This document shows positions 9,245 through 18,556 of a DNA stretch of 64,000 nucleotides, piece after piece. Numbering within the stretch: position 1 is the stretch's first letter; every line of letters starts with the position of its first letter. Below the pieces are notes generated by a model that worked only from the letters and a program-made list of their open reading frames with translations, was not told the origin of the DNA and searched no databases. The position numbers were made by a program, and so were the translations under genes. The stretch comes from Bacillus timonensis (GTDB lineage Bacteria > Bacillota > Bacilli > Bacillales > Bacillaceae_L). The stretch spans positions 1,384,324-1,448,323 of the forward strand of contig NZ_HE610985.1 in the NCBI RefSeq assembly GCF_000285535.1, given 5' to 3'.

Positions 9245-10013
9245 AGTGTAATCTTAAAAATCCATATTTCTCGAAAATGGCTAAAGCCTCTTCACTTGAT
9301 AAAAACTGATAAAACAATGTTGCTTCACTAATATGGTTCGACGATTTTATTACCCCAATCGGATAGATGATTGCAGAATGGGTGCTAGGGTCAATCGTTA
9401 TGCTTTGAATTTGGTTAGAAATTTCAGCATCTGTTTGATAGACAATCCCAGCATCGACATTTCCTGTTTCTACATATGTAAGTACTTGACGTACGTCTTT
9501 TGCCGGGACAATCTTATTTTCAAGTACATCCCACAACTTCAATTTTACAAGACTTTCTTTAGCATATTTTCCTGCAGGAACTATTTCTGGAATGCCTATT
9601 GAAATTTGTTCAGCCTTCGTATTTACATCGGTGAGTGACGTAATGTTTTTTTCATTTTCTTTCGGAACGATTAAAACAATTTCATTTCCAATTAAGTGTT
9701 GATTAAGTTCATTATGAATAAGTCCCTCGTCCACTAAAACATTAAATTTCTCCATTGAAGCTGATAAAAATAAATCGACAGGGGCTCCTTGTGAAATTTG
9801 CTGACTTAGTGTACCAGATGCTCCAAAATTAAAACTAATCTTGATTGTAGGATATTCTTTTTCAAAGCTCTTTGTTAATTCCTCTAGTACGTTCTGCATG
9901 CTTGCTGCTGCAGAAACTGTTAACTCTACCTTTTCAGATTCTTGATTTGTCTTGGGTGAGCTACATCCGCTTATAAATAGGAAAAAAATGAGTAATAAAA
10001 TAAATCTGTACAT
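9243..10013 (-). CDS. modA: Molybdate ABC transporter substrate-binding lipoprotein ModA (orphan)
   Basis: A 256-residue periplasmic-binding-type protein. Signal peptide with lipobox LFISGC (Cys17) anchors it outside the membrane. ModA features are visible: LTVSAAASMQNVLEEL, the FNFGASGTLSQQISQGAPVD binding segment, VPAGKYAKESL, and the C-terminal YQFLSSEEA. It should capture molybdate/tungstate for a ModBC transporter, but no modB or modC lies next to it here. Its Shine-Dalgarno is inside a long inverted repeat (10014-10058). Confidence 0.9.
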   Translation of the reverse strand: MYRFILLLIFFLFISGCSSPKTNQESEKVELTVSAAASMQNVLEELTKSFEKEYPTIKISFNFGASGTLSQQISQGAPVDLFLSASMEKFNVLVDEGLIHNELNQHLIGNEIVLIVPKENEKNITSLTDVNTKAEQISIGIPEIVPAGKYAKESLVKLKLWDVLENKIVPAKDVRQVLTYVETGNVDAGIVYQTDAEISNQIQSITIDPSTHSAIIYPIGVIKSSNHISEATLFYQFLSSEEALAIFEKYGFLRLH

Positions 10014-10058
10014 AAAACACCTTCCCTAAGCTAGTATAGCTGATAGGAAGGTGTTTTA
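10014..10058 (-). promoter_or_regulatory. Hairpin enclosing the modA Shine-Dalgarno
   Basis: In the modA transcript AAAACACCTTCC pairs with GGAAGGTGTTTT, whose GGAAGGTG is the ribosome site directly before the ATG. The loop contains a second small stem, AGCTA/TAGCT. The same structure followed by TTTT could act as a weak terminator of read-through from the upstream gene. Translational control is inference. Confidence 0.55.
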
Positions 10059-10093
10059 AAAGGTTGTCACAAATGAAAACTTTGCGACAACCC
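10059..10093 (-). terminator. Terminator of acyl-CoA dehydrogenase-like gene
   Basis: Minus strand GGGTTGTCGCAAAG...GTGACAACCTTTT, a stem with loop, 5 bp after the stop. Confidence 0.75.
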
Positions 10094-10098
10094 ACTTA

Positions 10099-11262
10099 TT
10101 ATTCCATTTCTTTAAATGCCAAATTTGCTAACTTCGCAATTGTCATATCATCCATTGGTGGGTTATGAAGCCCTGCTCTGACATCACGATAATATCGTTG
10201 TAACGGATTCGATTTTTGAAGGCTCCTCGCTCCGACAATTCGCATTGCCTTGTCAACAACAGATATGGCGCTATTTGTTGCAATATATTTTGCTAAGCCG
10301 AGCTCAGGACCAAGCTGACTTCGATCATCTAAACGATCCCATTTATCAGCAATTGAATAGAGAACGTGACGTGCTTGTAAGAGTTCTGCCTCCATCTCTC
10401 CTACTGTTCGCGCTACATTTGGTATCGTTTTAATTGGTCCAATAATGCTATTTGGTGAATATTCATTTGCAAACGTAACCGCGTAATTTCTAGCTGCAAT
10501 TGCAATTCCAAGATAACATGCTGGGATATGAAGCAACCAGCCGTTTGGCTGGACTTTTAGCTCAGGTGTTGACATTTCGACTAAATCATCTTCTTCAAGT
10601 ACTACATTACTAAGAACTAAATCATGACTTCCTGTACCTCTCATGGAAATCGTGTCCCAAGTTTCCTCAATTGTGACTCCTGGTTTTGTGCGTTCAACTA
10701 AAAATTCACCTACTTGATCCGTTCCATCTATAGAAGCAATAACTCCAATGTAATCAAGGACAGGCGCCATTGTTGTAAAGGTTTTTCGTCCGGATAGAAT
10801 CCACTTATTTCCTTCCTTCTTAGCTGTTGTTTGAGGTTTCCCCCCTCTAGTCGGACTTCCTGTTTGAGGCTCAGTCGCCGCTCTGTTAAATAATGCACCT
10901 TGTAATACCTGTTTTGCATACCATAGTCGCTTTTCATCGTTCCAACGCTTTTTATCAAACAAATCCATGGTTGCCCCTAGGTGCCAACCTATAGATAACG
11001 CTGTTGATCCATCTCCTTGCGCAAGTCGTTCTTGTAGTAATACAAGATCATATAAGGAAAGTCCTTCTTCTCCACCATGTTCCTTTGGTATAGAAAGGCT
11101 AGTATAGCCTGATGTTCTCAATTCCTCGAAATTTAATAGAGGGAATTCACCTGCTTCATCATACTTTGCAGCTCTTTCATTGAACTTATCTGCTAATTCA
11201 CTAACAAGTTTATATAAACGTTCTTGTTTCTCTGTTTTAATAAATGAAATGGGCATTTTCAC
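10099..11262 (-). CDS. Acyl-CoA dehydrogenase-family flavoprotein (YdbM-like)
   Basis: 387 residues with the three-domain acyl-CoA dehydrogenase fold: an N-terminal helical domain, a middle domain with RAATEPQTGSPTRGG and WILSGRKTFTTMAP, and a C-terminal helical domain ending IVGARSLQKSNPLQRYYRDV. The usual catalytic Glu context of beta-oxidation enzymes is not obvious, and the overall look is that of the YdbM/DszC/SfnB branch, which includes FAD/FMN oxidoreductases and sulfur-compound monooxygenases. Substrate unknown. RBS GGAGAGGTG before the ATG. Monocistronic. Confidence 0.75.
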   Translation of the reverse strand: MKMPISFIKTEKQERLYKLVSELADKFNERAAKYDEAGEFPLLNFEELRTSGYTSLSIPKEHGGEEGLSLYDLVLLQERLAQGDGSTALSIGWHLGATMDLFDKKRWNDEKRLWYAKQVLQGALFNRAATEPQTGSPTRGGKPQTTAKKEGNKWILSGRKTFTTMAPVLDYIGVIASIDGTDQVGEFLVERTKPGVTIEETWDTISMRGTGSHDLVLSNVVLEEDDLVEMSTPELKVQPNGWLLHIPACYLGIAIAARNYAVTFANEYSPNSIIGPIKTIPNVARTVGEMEAELLQARHVLYSIADKWDRLDDRSQLGPELGLAKYIATNSAISVVDKAMRIVGARSLQKSNPLQRYYRDVRAGLHNPPMDDMTIAKLANLAFKEME

Positions 11263-11338
11263 CTCTCCTCCCTATTGTCAATGTTTTATGAAATTCATTA
11301 TTCTTATTATACTACTAGGAATACAAGAAATAAAAAAA

Positions 11339-11392
11339 GAAACTCCACCTAATGGTTTGGGTGCTTTCCCAAATCAGGTGGAGATTCCTTAT
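11339..11392 (-). terminator. Terminator of DUF2680-like gene
   Basis: Minus strand CTCCACCTGATTTGGG pairs with CCCAAACCATTAGGTGGAG and is followed by TTTCTTTTTTT. Confidence 0.85.
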
Positions 11393-11407
11393 TATTGAAA
11401 ATGTGCT

Positions 11408-11749
11408 TTAATCTTGGTCAGTTTTATCCTCATCATCTTTATGCTTTTTATGACGATGCAATGGTATGTATCCATGTTCTTTCACTTTTTCGTAATGTTC
11501 ATCTAGCCAGTTACGTTTTTTATCGGCTTTTTCTTTTGACAGAACGCCAAATTCAACATACTTATTAAGTATCTCCTTTTTCGTTTTAAGAAGATCAAGA
11601 TATAACTTATCAAGCTCTTGCTTTTGCTTATCAGTTAATTCAACTTTTGGACTTTCTACATCTTTCCCCATCTCTGCAGATGCTTGAATTCCCCCTAAAA
11701 GGAAAAAGCTTAACATTAAAATGATTCCTGACTGAATAATTCTTTTCAT
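11408..11749 (-). CDS. Small secreted YckD-like (DUF2680) protein
   Basis: 113 residues from ATG 11749, preceded by AAAGGATG. A signal peptide (MKRIIQSGIILMLSFFLLGG, cleavage near ASA-E) leads to a helical, highly charged mature protein (LTDKQKQELDKLYLDLLKTK) with HKKH-rich C-terminus. This composition matches DUF2680/YckD proteins of unknown role. The same frame is open upstream as far as 11917, but that extension reads into repeat element B and has no ribosome site, so the shorter start is used. Confidence 0.75.
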   Translation of the reverse strand: MKRIIQSGIILMLSFFLLGGIQASAEMGKDVESPKVELTDKQKQELDKLYLDLLKTKKEILNKYVEFGVLSKEKADKKRNWLDEHYEKVKEHGYIPLHRHKKHKDDEDKTDQD

Positions 11750-11841
11750 CAAAATACATCCTTTCTTCGTTATGTGAAAATTTTCGTGTTTAGTATCCAT
11801 TATTATCCAAGGAATATACATTGTTTTTTGAAATACCAAAA

Positions 11842-12088
11842 AGGCAGCCCTATAGGCTGCCACAGACTGTTGACAAACGCTCGCATACTGCGTTGCTTGC
11901 CTCCCTCGTCCGCTCATGAAGGATAACTTCTATTCGCGTCTTCGCTCAGCTGCGCGCCTTGTCTGACAAACGTTTTCAAGACAGTCCGGGAATTAAATTT
12001 ATATTTAGATATCCCTAATAATTCGTGTAGTGTAGACAAAGTCAGCACTGACTTTGTCTACACTCTGAGGCAGCCCTATAGGCTGCCA
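11842..12088. mobile_element. Terminator-inserted repeat element, copy B, with 21-bp hairpin duplication
   Basis: Identical direct repeats AGGCAGCCCTATAGGCTGCCA at 11842-11862 and 12068-12088; each is a full terminator hairpin, originally that of the terC gene ending at 12093. The 205-bp insert lies in the opposite orientation to copies A and C. It starts CAGACTGTTGACAAACGCTC and ends with the perfect palindrome GTGTAGACAAAGTCAG-CA-CTGACTTTGTCTACAC (12029-12062), then CTCTG. The ends CAGACTGT and ACACTCTG form short imperfect inverted repeats. Confidence 0.9.
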
Positions 12089-12092
12089 TCTT

Positions 12093-12785
12093 TTATGAAG
12101 CTTTTTGTTTTTCTTTAATTGATTGTGCTTTCGTTTTCTTCATCTTTGTTCCAATCAATACAACAGCTATAATAACCAGAACTTCAAATGTGTATTTGAA
12201 CCAGGGATTGTCAAAGACATCCTGAAGGAATGGTTCACCCACAATCATTTTTGCAGCTGTCCATGCAAGTATTGCTGAACCTATTGTAACAATGATTGGA
12301 AATCGATCGATTAATTTGATAAACAACGTACTTCCCCAAACCATGATTGGAACGGAAATAATTAGCCCCAGAATAACTAATAAAAAGCTACCATGGGCTG
12401 CCCCCGCTACACCAAGAACATTATCAAGACCCATCAATGCATCAGCAACAATAATGGTTCTTACTGCTGACACAAAGGATCCTTTAGCCTCTATTTCATG
12501 ATCATCTTGTTCATCGGTGAGAAGCTTATAGGCTATCCAGATGAGGAGAATTCCCCCAAGAAGGTGCAATCCGGGAAGTTTGAGAAGCCATACTACAGCT
12601 AATGTTGCGGCAGCACGTATGATAATTGCTCCAACGGTTCCCCAAATGATTGCTCTTTTTTGCTGTTCCTTTGGTAAATTTCTTGCGGCTAAACCGATTA
12701 CTATCGCATTATCGCCTGCTAAGACGAGATCAATTACTACAATTGCAAGTAGAGTTGAAAAGAACTCTGCTGAAAACAATTCCAT
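12093..12785 (-). CDS. TerC-family integral membrane protein (YjbE/YkoY type, probable Mn2+ exporter)
   Basis: 230 residues, about seven membrane helices. TerC hallmark acidic motifs in membrane segments are present: VIDLVLAGDNAIVIGLAARN near residues 16-35 and ADALMGLDNVLGVAGAA near 113-129. Family knowledge: Bacillus TerC proteins (YkoY/YceF, YjbE) export Mn2+, partly to metallate exoenzymes. I looked for a yybP-ykoY manganese riboswitch in the 167-bp leader and did not see its conserved loops. Its terminator was duplicated by element B. Confidence 0.85.
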   Translation of the reverse strand: MELFSAEFFSTLLAIVVIDLVLAGDNAIVIGLAARNLPKEQQKRAIIWGTVGAIIIRAAATLAVVWLLKLPGLHLLGGILLIWIAYKLLTDEQDDHEIEAKGSFVSAVRTIIVADALMGLDNVLGVAGAAHGSFLLVILGLIISVPIMVWGSTLFIKLIDRFPIIVTIGSAILAWTAAKMIVGEPFLQDVFDNPWFKYTFEVLVIIAVVLIGTKMKKTKAQSIKEKQKAS

Positions 12786-12952
12786 ACGTAATTCACCTCG
12801 AGAATAGGTTTCCCCAAATTACATGTAACTTTTATGAAAATAAAGGTATCATAATTGGAAAAATATATTATAATCGTTACAACGATTTGTTATTACAACA
12901 TATAGTACTAGTAGAAAATTTTTATTTTTCCTAGGGAAATGGGGAGTATTAA

Positions 12953-15088
12953 ATGAAGAGGCTGATTCCTTTTGGTTACTTTGCTTCGATTAGTTTGTTT
13001 TTATCTGGAATTCTTTACTTTTTTGCTGCCAATTGGCCAGAATTTACTCGATTTGAAAAACTGATTCTTGCAGTGTTCGGGATGTTGCTATTTTATATTT
13101 TATCGATGATATCCACAAAATTTCTATCTTATCAACTTTTTTTAGGAAAATGGTTCTTAGTTGCAGGTGCGATATCTTTTGGTTTATGTGTCGCATTAAT
13201 TGGTCAAATTTACAATTCACATGCAGATAGTTATGTACTTTTTCTTGTTTGGTTAATACCGACATTACTACTCGCGCTAAGCACACGTTACTCCCCTGTC
13301 GCAATTCTTAGCTTTGTCCTATTTCATCTTGCATATTGGTTCTATATGAATCCCTCATCATACAGCATTGTTCGCACAGATTTTCAAGAGTGGCTCATAT
13401 TTCTTATCATCGCAGTGCTTAATTTAATCGTGTTTATCATTTCATTTACACATCTACTGAGTAATAAAGCTATTAGGTATATGTCTTATACCATGGCCCA
13501 TCTTATGTTAATTGGAATGAGTATTTTTGAATTATATGAACCATATAGCGGCTGGACAAACATCTTATATATTTTATTTGCAGTTCTCTCTTATTTTTAT
13601 CTTGTTACGAAAAAAATTGATAAATATCTTTCCATTATTTTATTTACAATGGTCAGCATATATGTTTGTACCAAAATCATCGAAATTCCGTTTTTATTTG
13701 GAGATGCACTCGGATATCTTGGATTACAAATAATTGGCTCAATTGCCTCTATCGCCTTAATTATCGGTGGCGTCATGTTAGCAAAACATTTGTCATCAAA
13801 ACATTCTGAAACCATAATAGGTCAAGCAATAAAAGGAACATTAATTGTAATTGTCACCCTTATAGGTTCCTTCATGTTTTCAATTAGTTTTGGAGGAGTA
13901 CTCTTCCTGCTATTTTCGAGTTATTATGCAACAGTTGTGTTAAGTCTTTTATTTATTAGTGTTGGGCTATTTGTAAAAAGGCTTGGGCCATATGTCAGAA
14001 ATACCTTGCTATTTATTGGATTCTTCTCGGGTTTATTTGAAGCATTTTTCCTTTCAACTCCTATTACGATTTTCTTTATCATCGTATCAGTTATCGTAAC
14101 TGTTGTTATGAAAGATGGTTTGATTCGCTTCTTAAGTTACACAACTATCATTGGCTGTTTAGTTAACCTTTTATTTGATGAATTAGGCCTATGGGAACAT
14201 GTAGAGGTAGTTTTGATTGGTGTCGCACTATTAAATGTGCTTATTTATTATTTTGTTCAATCACATGCTGCGCTTAAACGAATCTGTTCTTTTTATGCCT
14301 TACTCTTTTTCTATATGCTTACCTTTTTAAATGATATGCTTTGGCAGGAAATTTTATATAGCCTATTGTTTTTCATCATCACAACACTACTTATCCTTTA
14401 CTTCTCACGCCAGGATGATGTATTTCTTTATCGCATGACTTTGTTGTTCTGGATAGCTTTATTGGTTTCGACATATTATGATTTTGTTTGGTCACTTGTC
14501 CACAAATCACTTTCACTCCTTATTATCGGGCTTGTGTTTTTTATTATCACCCAATTCTTTGAACGCAGATTAGGAATAAAAGAGATAAAAAAAGAAAAGC
14601 AATTTAAGAAAAAACAATGGAGTCTAGTTGGACTCATACTCCTTTTACAGTTAGGATTTATTGGTTATCAAATTGGTAGCAATGAATCACAATTAAAAAG
14701 CGGAAGAGAAATCAAGCTTGAATTAGCTCCCGTTGACCCACGTTCCATGCTTCAAGGGGACTATGTCATTTTGAGATATGAAATTGCAGAAATCAATGAA
14801 CTAGAGAATATGCGTTCAGGAAATAGAGTCTATATCATTGCAAAAAAAGATAAAAATGGGGTATATCAACGTGAGAATATCCTCACTTCAATCAATCCTG
14901 ATGAATATCAACTCGCCAATGACGAGGTGCTCATTGCAGGTAAATACAATGGCTATAATGGAGTAATACTTGGGATTGAAAGTTATTTTGTAAAAGAAGG
15001 AACAGGTCAAGATTTACAACGTGATGCCAAATATGCAAAGGTAATCGTTTCGATAAACGGAAATGCATTACTCAAATCTATACATTAA
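12953..15088 (+). CDS. DUF2157/GDYXXLXY-domain polytopic membrane protein
   Basis: 711 residues. The N-terminal ~540 residues form many membrane helices typical of DUF2157 proteins. The C-terminal extracytoplasmic domain contains GDYVILRYEI near residue 600, the namesake GDYXXLXY motif, preceded by LELAPVDPRSMLQ. The function of this family is unknown; related proteins often encode the two parts as separate genes, and here they are fused. RBS AATGGGGAG precedes the ATG. Monocistronic. Confidence 0.8.
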   Translation: MKRLIPFGYFASISLFLSGILYFFAANWPEFTRFEKLILAVFGMLLFYILSMISTKFLSYQLFLGKWFLVAGAISFGLCVALIGQIYNSHADSYVLFLVWLIPTLLLALSTRYSPVAILSFVLFHLAYWFYMNPSSYSIVRTDFQEWLIFLIIAVLNLIVFIISFTHLLSNKAIRYMSYTMAHLMLIGMSIFELYEPYSGWTNILYILFAVLSYFYLVTKKIDKYLSIILFTMVSIYVCTKIIEIPFLFGDALGYLGLQIIGSIASIALIIGGVMLAKHLSSKHSETIIGQAIKGTLIVIVTLIGSFMFSISFGGVLFLLFSSYYATVVLSLLFISVGLFVKRLGPYVRNTLLFIGFFSGLFEAFFLSTPITIFFIIVSVIVTVVMKDGLIRFLSYTTIIGCLVNLLFDELGLWEHVEVVLIGVALLNVLIYYFVQSHAALKRICSFYALLFFYMLTFLNDMLWQEILYSLLFFIITTLLILYFSRQDDVFLYRMTLLFWIALLVSTYYDFVWSLVHKSLSLLIIGLVFFIITQFFERRLGIKEIKKEKQFKKKQWSLVGLILLLQLGFIGYQIGSNESQLKSGREIKLELAPVDPRSMLQGDYVILRYEIAEINELENMRSGNRVYIIAKKDKNGVYQRENILTSINPDEYQLANDEVLIAGKYNGYNGVILGIESYFVKEGTGQDLQRDAKYAKVIVSINGNALLKSIH

Positions 15089-15110
15089 GGAGCCACATGG
15101 CTCCTTTTTT
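15087..15110 (+). terminator. Terminator of DUF2157 gene
   Basis: AAGGAGCC-acat-GGCTCCTTTTTT directly after the stop. Confidence 0.9.
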
Positions 15111-15186
15111 CATGCAAAAAAACAATATAATCCAAATATTCATGATATAATTTATTCGTATTACAAAGTAAAGGGGAGAACAGGAA

Positions 15187-16386
15187 ATGTTACATAATCT
15201 ATATGAATCGTTAGATAAAAAGTACCCTGAAATGGTTGATATTCGGCGTTACTTACATCAACATCCAGAAGTTTCTTTCAAAGAATATAAAACAGCTGAA
15301 TACATCGCAAATTACTATAAAAAGTTAGGAATCGAAGTACGCACAAATGTAGGTGGAAATGGTATCGTAGCAAAAATCTACGGTAGCGCACCAGGTCCGA
15401 CAGTAGCATTACGTGCCGATTTCGATGCCTTACCAATTCAAGATGAAAAGGATGTTCCTTATAAATCAACTGTCCCAGGTGTCATGCATGCTTGTGGGCA
15501 TGACGGGCATACAGCTACCTTACTTGTATTAGCAAAAGCCCTACATGAAATGAAGGATAAACTCACAGGAACTGTAGTCCTCATTCACCAACACGCCGAG
15601 GAGTTCGCTCCTGGTGGTGCAATAGCTATGATTGAAGATGGCTGTCTTGAAGGTGTAGACGTTATTTTCGGTACACATTTATGGGCTACAACGCCTACTG
15701 GTACAATTGAATACCGTGTAGGACCAATCATGGCTGCTGCTGACCGGTTCGAAATTAACATTCAGGGTTCAGGGGGACATGGAGCACATCCACATACAAC
15801 AAAAGATGCCATTGTAATTGGATCTCAGCTTGTTATGAATTTACAGCAAATTGTGAGCAGACGAGTTGATCCAATTGAATCAGCAGTTGTTTCACTTGGT
15901 TCTTTTATTGCGGAAAACCCATTTAATGTCATCGCAAACACTGCAAAACTTCAAGGTACAGTTCGAACTTTTAGTGAAGATGTTAGAAGTCAAATTGAAA
16001 CAGAAATTGAACGGATCGTGAAAGGTACATGTATAGCAACTGATTCAACATATACCTATGCTTACCACCGAGGATACCCTGCTGTGGTCAATCATAAGCA
16101 AGAGACTGATTTTCTTGTAAAAGCAGCTGAAAACGTAACTGATTTATCAAAGGTAACAGAAGCTGCTCCACAAATGGGTGGTGAAGATTTCGCTTATTAT
16201 TTACAGTACGTACCGGGAAGCTTTTTCTTTACAGGTGCAATGCCAGCTAATGAGGCGAATGCCTACCCACATCATCATCCCAAATTCGATATTGATGAAA
16301 AAGCAATGCTCATTGCCGCTAAAACACTAGGCACTGCAACCTTAGAATATCTATCCGTACAAAAATCTGAAGAAGCAGCTGTATAA
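15187..16386 (+). CDS. yhaA: M20 family amidohydrolase YhaA (aminoacylase-like)
   Basis: 399 residues, M20D dinuclear metallo-amidohydrolase. Metal and catalytic residues visible: ALRADFDALPI, HACGHDGHTA, HQHAEEFAPGGA (catalytic Glu pair), GTHLWA, and C-terminal MGGEDFAYY. A dimerisation domain contains GGHGAHPH. Likely removes an acyl group from an N-acyl amino acid or peptide; the substrate is not determined. Converges on ecsC across a shared terminator, as in B. subtilis, which supports the symbol. Confidence 0.85.
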   Translation: MLHNLYESLDKKYPEMVDIRRYLHQHPEVSFKEYKTAEYIANYYKKLGIEVRTNVGGNGIVAKIYGSAPGPTVALRADFDALPIQDEKDVPYKSTVPGVMHACGHDGHTATLLVLAKALHEMKDKLTGTVVLIHQHAEEFAPGGAIAMIEDGCLEGVDVIFGTHLWATTPTGTIEYRVGPIMAAADRFEINIQGSGGHGAHPHTTKDAIVIGSQLVMNLQQIVSRRVDPIESAVVSLGSFIAENPFNVIANTAKLQGTVRTFSEDVRSQIETEIERIVKGTCIATDSTYTYAYHRGYPAVVNHKQETDFLVKAAENVTDLSKVTEAAPQMGGEDFAYYLQYVPGSFFFTGAMPANEANAYPHHHPKFDIDEKAMLIAAKTLGTATLEYLSVQKSEEAAV

Positions 16387-16426
16387 AAAAAGAAGGATGT
16401 TGTTCTCACAGCATCCTTCCTTTTTC
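16386..16426. terminator. Bidirectional terminator yhaA/ecsC
   Basis: AAAAAAGAAGGATG...CATCCTTCCTTTTT stem between convergent genes. Confidence 0.85.
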
Positions 16427-17137
16427 ACTTCTTAAGATTCGTATTCGATAACAATTTTTTGCAACTTCACCTAAATGGTCAAGCAAATTACAATTTGCAT
16501 AGGCACCAACAACTGCTCCTACACCCGGAAGTAATTGAAGCATTTTTACGAAATCAATATAATCACGGTATTCTTGCTGAAACACTTTCCAATCTAATTC
16601 CACAAGCTTTTGTTTCTTTTCTTCCCAATTCTCAATTATCTCAAATGTTTTCTTTTTTTGTTCATCACTTGAAAATGCTAATTGAAACACATATAACAAG
16701 AAAAGCCGTTCTTCATATTTTTTCGTATCAAATCCATGAATCGCAGCAACATCAAATAAAAACTTCATCTTTATCGAGAGAAGCAGTGGAAAATCAGCTA
16801 AGGACAAAAGAAAACCACCTGCACCTGTTCCTGCTCCTTCTGCGGCTGCAGTTCGTCGATAAACTGTTAACTTATCTTCAATTAATTTTTCCTTAACCTG
16901 TAACGTCATACCATTCGGATAGTTTCCTTTGGTTGTATATTCCGATCCAACCAATGTAGCCTGAACCATTTTTTTAATGCTTTCTGTAATCACAGAGTGG
17001 GCCTTCTCAGGTATCATTTCATTTACTTTAGTTTGCGCTTTTTTGGATACACGTTGAAGCATATTTGACTTCTTGATTAGCTTTTTACGCCATTGAAATA
17101 ATTCCTCTTCCACCGTTACCAAATACGGATCGTTCAT
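16406..17137 (-). CDS. ecsC: EcsC-family protein
   Basis: 243 residues with the EcsC domain: a basic amphipathic N-terminus, then glycine-rich hydrophobic segments (GAGTGAGGFLLSLADFPLLL; LLPGVGAVVGAYANC). Family knowledge: third gene of the ecs locus, of uncertain function, while EcsAB affects secretion, competence and sporulation. It lies 193 bp after ecsB rather than overlapping, and the gap contains repeat-like sequence, so it may have its own promoter. RBS AAGGGGAGAGG before ATG 17137. Confidence 0.85.
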   Translation of the reverse strand: MNDPYLVTVEEELFQWRKKLIKKSNMLQRVSKKAQTKVNEMIPEKAHSVITESIKKMVQATLVGSEYTTKGNYPNGMTLQVKEKLIEDKLTVYRRTAAAEGAGTGAGGFLLSLADFPLLLSIKMKFLFDVAAIHGFDTKKYEERLFLLYVFQLAFSSDEQKKKTFEIIENWEEKKQKLVELDWKVFQQEYRDYIDFVKMLQLLPGVGAVVGAYANCNLLDHLGEVAKNCYRIRILRSEKGRML

Positions 17138-17330
17138 GGACCTCTCCCCTTCCTTTTGTTTATTTGAATCAAATGCGCCTTGGCGTATTTTCGCCCAGTT
17201 TTTTTGAGTTTGCTCGAAAACGTTTCATTAAAAAAGCTGTGGCATCCACCAAAGGCTTTACCTTTACTCAGAAGGTTTTTATCCACTAAGTAAAAGTAAT
17301 ACGGAAAAAAGGAGGGAAAGGTTTCATTGT
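17138..17330. repeat. ecsC-ecsB spacer with degenerate dispersed repeat
   Basis: Contains GCGCCTTGGCGTATTT (17170-17185), the same phrase found at 55861-55876, and a block AAAGGCTTTACCTTTACTCA that looks like another degenerate intergenic repeat. No ORF with a ribosome site is seen. Confidence 0.4.
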
Positions 17331-18556
17331 TCAGCCATACATCCTTTCAAGCTTTTGTACTTTCCCCTTTGTATAAACAAACACAAATAGATAGATGAAC
17401 ACTAGACTTGCTACTAATAAGATGACTGAAGTCAACATTTCAGCAGCTAGTACGATGACCGTAAAGACAACACATTGGACAACAAGCAATTGAAATAATA
17501 ACTGTAAATAAGATGAAAGCTTTGTAGCTTCGCTGATTGGATACATACGAACCCATATTTTCAGGCTATGATGCCTCCATAGTGTAATGAGCTGGTAGCC
17601 AGTTAAGTATAAAAATAAAATCATCACAAACGCTTTTCCATAAAGAAAAGGTACAAAATAAATCAGCAATCCGCCTATGATAGTTAACCTCACATACATT
17701 CCTAGGTAATCACTAGTTCGCAAAAAGGTGCGCATGTACAGATAGCGGAATGTATTTTTTTTCGAGTATGAAATAAAACCCGTAACCCAATTAAGCCATG
17801 GACGTTTCTTCACTCGTTCTTTTAGCTTTGGAACATCAGTAAATAAATTTGCTATCCGGTAAAATGTCAGCATTCTTTTCGCTTCTAACTCAATTAACAA
17901 ATTCCATTTTAGCCCCTTATTCTCGACTGCTTTATGAAAATAAAGAAGTAACCCAATCATGATTACAACTATACAGCTGATAAAAAGAATGGATGCACCT
18001 GAAAACAATAAATACATTAATATGACATTCAATACAAGCCGAATTGCGATATCTGTGTGATAGGTTGAGCTTTCCGAATAATGTTGTGTAAACCAGGTCA
18101 TTAGAAGATTCCATGCTTTACAAAAAAGAACAATCACAAAGATTGCAAATAAAGATGAGAAGGTTTTATCTGTTACAGCAAGATACAAAGGAGCTGCAAC
18201 TGCAAAAACGATTAATAACAAATAAATCTGTGAGAAAAGACTATACCAAAAAGCCTTCTGAAAATAAGATGTTAGTTTTTTTCAATTGGTAATAAGAAAA
18301 CAAGGTCAGCTTCTTTTAACAAAGTTTGGACACGACTACCAGTTAAAATGATTCCTAAAACAAGCCCAATAATAATAGCGTATGGAAAATCTTTTGGCAC
18401 ATCTTGTAGCCAATAATTGTAGTAGTACGCCCCTCCCCCTCCTAGAAATAGAAGTGCAATCAGCAGATGGTCATTTAACATATAACGTAAATAACGATTA
18501 ATTTCCTTAAAATGTTGGGCTTGGCGCTTACTCCATAATTCTTTGATATCAATCAT
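17331..18556 (-). pseudogene. ecsB: ecsB, ABC transporter membrane subunit, interrupted by a one-base frameshift
   Basis: Residues 1-94 are in one frame (18272-18556, ending LVFLLPIEKN then stop) and the rest in another (from ...KKLTSYFQKAFWYSLF on, to 17331). Adding one A to the A7 run at 18276-18282 (minus strand) joins them into 408 residues, the length of B. subtilis EcsB, with six or more membrane helices. Together with EcsA it forms an ABC transporter needed for normal exoenzyme secretion and regulated intramembrane proteolysis. It overlaps ecsA by 8 bp. Sequencing error, true null mutation or slippage are all possible; the otherwise well-preserved frame argues against old decay. Confidence 0.85.

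Noticed and set aside
11750-11917. 56-residue N-terminal extension of the DUF2680 gene
   Set aside because: It runs into repeat element B; a signal peptide and Shine-Dalgarno support the start at 11749.
12541-12934. Plus-strand ORFs opposite terC
   Set aside because: Shadow frames; no ribosome site and biased composition.
12786-12952. yybP-ykoY manganese riboswitch before terC
   Set aside because: The conserved three-way-junction loops were not found and the leader is short.
17211-17236. cre-like GAAAACGTTTCA near ecsC
   Set aside because: The ends of the operator do not match (TGWAANCGNTNWCA), and it lies inside a degenerate repeat.
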